Shown here: positions 48,117 through 64,000 of the stretch, piece after piece
How the letters are laid out: every line of letters begins with the position of its first letter
How positions within the stretch are numbered: the stretch's first letter is position 1
Assembly: GCA_013433145.1 (NCBI GenBank)
Contig: CM024180.1
Location: forward strand, 8,188,001 to 8,252,000
DNA from: Ascaris suum
Taxonomy: Eukaryota; Nematoda; Chromadorea; Rhabditida; Ascarididae
Direction of reading: 5' to 3'
DNA: 64,000 nt
Program-made: the position numbers and the translations under genes
Notes under the pieces: generated by a model
Databases searched by the model: none
Told to the model about the DNA's origin: nothing
The model's input: only the letters and a program-made list of their open reading frames with translations

Positions 48117-50817
48117 GTGGATGTGCTTCGGAAATACCGGCATCAAAATCGTCATCCATCGAAAGCAATTCGGCTATCGCTAAATCGACGAAAAATTTTG
48201 AGGTGTTGGATGCAAATGGAGGTGTGGTGGTGTTAGCTTGGAGAAAGGGCATCTCAGCATTTCAGGGATCGTTTACGGACCTAGTAGGGCTCTAGAATTG
48301 CCCGAAATGATGGCGTTTAAAAAACCAGATCGGTAGCTTGCCTCGGTGTTGTGGTCTTTGAGAGAAATATTAAGCTCGTTTTGTTGGCGTATTTTGATGG
48401 GTATCTGATAGCTCTCCGCAGGTTTATTTGAGCTATCAACGACTCCTCGGTGCCACTAAACTTTTGGGATGACTTTTTATTTCCCCGTCCGACATTAATA
48501 TCACATGAAATTCTGCGTTCTGATTGCTGCCTCCCCCCACCTCCGCCCCACACCTTTCCCCTTCCCCCACCCCACACCTCTCCCTCTCCCCCACATCTCT
48601 CCCCCTCCCCCACCTCCTCTCCCCGCCCCCCCTCTCCCCACCCCCTCTACCCTCCCCCTCCCCCCACCCTCCACTCCTACCTCTTTGCCCCTTCCCTAAT
48701 AATTGGTTTCACACGTTCCCATGTAAATTAGTGTCCTTTTACATATAGATTGTCTCTTAAGTGTTAAATATTAGCAGCACGCGCAGTTATGTTTGTAGAT
48801 TTGTTTCCGCGTTCTTTTCTCATATTCTCCCCCGTCGGTTCACTCGTTAGGCGCTATATTCATCGTTTCACTTTATGTTCTTTTACATACTCGTTTGCAA
48901 TCCAGTTCAGAGAGTATAACCTATATGCATAGTTTCGTCAATTAAATTCAACCCCAGTTACGACCACGATCGGAGCGGGATTTAATCCCGGTCAGTCTAG
49001 ATCGTTTTCTTTCTCGACAGATTCATCTATGGGATATTTATATATGGATACCCTGTCATAGTTTTGTAACAGTTGAGTGAATTTTTTACGCACTGTGTAA
49101 CACATCACATGTGTTGTATTTTCGAACATTTGCATATTTATGCTTCCTCGTTGGAAAATTTGTTATGAATGAATGCAACTTTCTGTGTTCCACTCCTTCG
49201 ACCTCTGTCACTTTGTTTGAAATCATCGGGTGGAGTTTTTGTTTCAGTGGAAACCAATCTTTCTTTTCTTTTGCTTTTTCTTTCAAGAAATTTTTGAAAA
49301 TGTTGGAAAATATTTTAGATTTAACGGCGATGCAAATTAAATCGATCATCAAACAATTCCTCATGGCGCTGTTTATTTCCGATTGAGCGGAAATTGCTTG
49401 CTACTGAAGTTGAATCAAGCTCGAATCAGGGATTCAGCTTTAATCAACTTTAGAGGATCGAACCTCTCAAGAAACTTTGTCTCTCCACTGATAAAAAAAT
49501 TTATTCTCATGAATTAGTATAGGAAATGGATATACATTACATTAGTGGTATAGGCGAAGGGCTATGCCATGCATACGGTATAGTTTGAGGGCTGTGTTTT
49601 GTTTTAATACTTTTATGACGTTTAGAGGTGGGCTGTATTTAGAAGGCATTGAATTTATGGCTTTTGGGGGGAGGGAGGGGAAGGATAGAGCGAGGGAGGG
49701 AGGGCTATGTTTTGCAAAAAATTTTTTATACATAGAAGGAAAATACAAGGAGATTTTTGTAAATGCGCTGATTGCGGAAATGTTTGTTCATAAAATCAGA
49801 AACGATCACCAAAGTGGAAAGGTTTGTTATGCAAACTGAAATATATTACTGATTGAATTCCCCAATTGTGCTGTTATTTTTGTTAAATTGGTGTATTCTG
49901 TAGGTTTGCGCTAAGGTGTTTTCAATGAAAAAAGAGCGTTGAAACGATCGTCAAGTTTATTTATGCTGAATTTTGAATGCGCATATCGTTTTTTCATACT
50001 TATGCACAGGCCAACGTCTTGCCATATCTCTCTACCTCTTTCTCCCCGCCCCTCTCTCCCCCATTTCTCTCTTCTTCTTCCTCTCCGTCTGTATCCATCC
50101 TTGGCGATAATATTATTGCTTTTTGCGGCAGCCTTTACCAATCCTTCCTTCATATGGCGCTAACTCCTTTTTCTGTTGTTCCTACCTTGAGGCCAGGTTT
50201 GTAGTAGTCTCCTTCTACTAGTGACGCCGAATAGATGTGACATAGCGCTGACTGATTTATGGGTTTGGTTGTTACCTTGGGAGGAGAAGTGATCCAATTT
50301 GAGTAAATTTTAGTTATATTCAGACAATTTAGACACACTGGATTTTATGGAATTTTATAAAATTTGCCCTAAACTATAAAAGCACATTAAGGTGTGATTT
50401 AAACGTTTGATCATTGCTACGCAACAACACCTTTGGAATAATTGATAGAGATTGTTGACACTGTACAGGTAATATTGCACTCATGAAAGCTTTTTTTGCC
50501 ATCTAAGCTACAAAACAAGTGGAGCCAAAATATGAGTGGGTTTTTCGATGACTGACATAGAAGCGCAGTAGACCCCCTACAGTCAAATTTCATGCCAAAA
50601 AGGCATTACGACTTTGTTGACCGTGGATGGAATTTTAACAGTGGGCATTAATGAATGCATTATCTAACCGCTTTCTTTGTTCTCTTTTTGTTATGACTTA
50701 TGGAGATGATGTATCTGTTTAAATTTGCATATTAGACAGTAATGATATGTAAATTTTCAGCGCTTTTGGCGTGCACATCGACGCAATAACAGCAGTGCCG
50801 TTGATCTGCAGCAGTAA
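48117..50817 (+). CDS. Probable last three exons of an unrecognised gene
   Basis: Three exon-like blocks join in phase: 48117-48221 (acceptor CTTGTGCTCAG, phase 1 to 1), 49736-49821 (acceptor ATACATAG, phase 1 to 0) and 50761-50817 (acceptor AAATTTTCAG, ending in TAA at 50815-50817). They code for a Ser-rich stretch (SKSSSIESNSAIAKSTKN), then EIFVNALIAEMFVHKIRND and a basic end, GKRFWRAHRRNNSSAVDLQQ. No family is recognised and no upstream exon was found. The stop lies about 70 bases before the ClC start codon on the same strand. Chance joining of three open blocks cannot be excluded. Confidence 0.35.
48527..48692. repeat. C-rich polypyrimidine tract
   Basis: Over 150 bases of almost pure C/T with many CCCC runs (CTCCCCC, CACCTCT) and ACA interruptions. 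The minus strand is G-rich with quadruplex potential. It lies between two exon-like blocks of the unrecognised gene. Proline-rich frames across it are artefacts. Confidence 0.85.
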
Positions 50818-50848
50818 ACGCCGGATGGGTATGGGCGTATCCGGCGTT
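50817..50848 (+). promoter_or_regulatory. GC-rich intercistronic hairpin
   Basis: AACGCCGGAT (50817-50826) pairs perfectly with ATCCGGCGTT (50839-50848) over a 12-base G-rich loop. It starts at the last base of the preceding stop codon and ends 28 bases before the acceptor used for the ClC start. A role in polycistronic RNA processing is inferred. Confidence 0.55.
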
Positions 50849-50856
50849 CTCGTTAA

Positions 50857-50877
50857 TTCGATTACTCTTTGTTCAGT
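50857..50877 (+). promoter_or_regulatory. Probable spliced-leader acceptor of the ClC gene
   Basis: GATTACTCTTTGTTCAG is a strong T-rich 3' splice site ending at 50876, only 11 bases before the ATG at 50888. No upstream coding exon is needed because the ATG opens the frame. This is the usual layout for trans-splicing. Confidence 0.55.
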
Positions 50878-50887
50878 CGATTAATCT

Positions 50888-64000
<13,113 letters not shown>

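Noticed and set aside
48317..48748. Pro-rich and Gly-rich frames
   Set aside because: Low-complexity translation of a C-rich polypyrimidine tract.
49086..49386. Overlapping 91-92 codon frames on both strands
   Set aside because: No family likeness and no convincing splice sites; the minus frame (EKKDWFPLKQKL segment) remains a weak possibility.

Overview
This window looks like nuclear DNA of a nematode, most likely a strongylid-type (clade V) species. The reasons are the protein families seen, GT-AG introns from about 50 bp to several kb, AT-rich introns full of (AT)n microsatellites, good trans-splice-type acceptors just upstream of start codons, and AATAAA signals shortly after stop codons. 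The genus is an inference. No bacterial, phage or CRISPR feature was seen. Gene models below were built by eye from exon homology, splice sites and matching intron phases.

Layout: (1) 0.2-11.6 kb, minus strand: a complete nine-exon UDP-glycosyltransferase (UGT, 545 aa). Its 4.2 kb fourth intron holds a decayed reverse-transcriptase fragment and its third intron holds a MITE-like element. (2) 11.6-18.5 kb: a divergent intergenic spacer with a ~147 bp (AT)n tract, a degenerate tandem duplication and a poly-C run. (3) 18.5-23.6 kb, plus strand: a complete six-exon gene for V-ATPase proteolipid subunit c'' (vha-4 type, 210 aa). (4) 27.0-44.7 kb, plus strand: about 20 exons of a TECPR1-like tectonin/dysferlin/PH protein (about 1,008 aa recovered, first exon not found). 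(5) 44.7-50.8 kb: a minisatellite, a small five-exon minus-strand gene of unknown function (181 aa), and the probable last three exons of an unrecognised plus-strand gene. (6) 50.9-64.0 kb, plus strand: 18 exons (786 aa) of a ClC-3/4/5-type chloride/proton exchanger (clh-5 type), cut by the window end inside the first CBS domain.

The three large plus-strand genes all act on endolysosomal membranes in known systems: a proton-pump subunit, an autophagosome-lysosome/membrane-damage factor and a chloride/proton exchanger. Their co-orientation is the main biological observation. The short gap before the exchanger start carries a GC-rich hairpin followed by a strong 3' splice site, which suggests polycistronic pre-mRNA processing.

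Coordinates are exact where an exon length agreed with its reading phase. The TECPR1-like first exon and one of its splice junctions remain unresolved.
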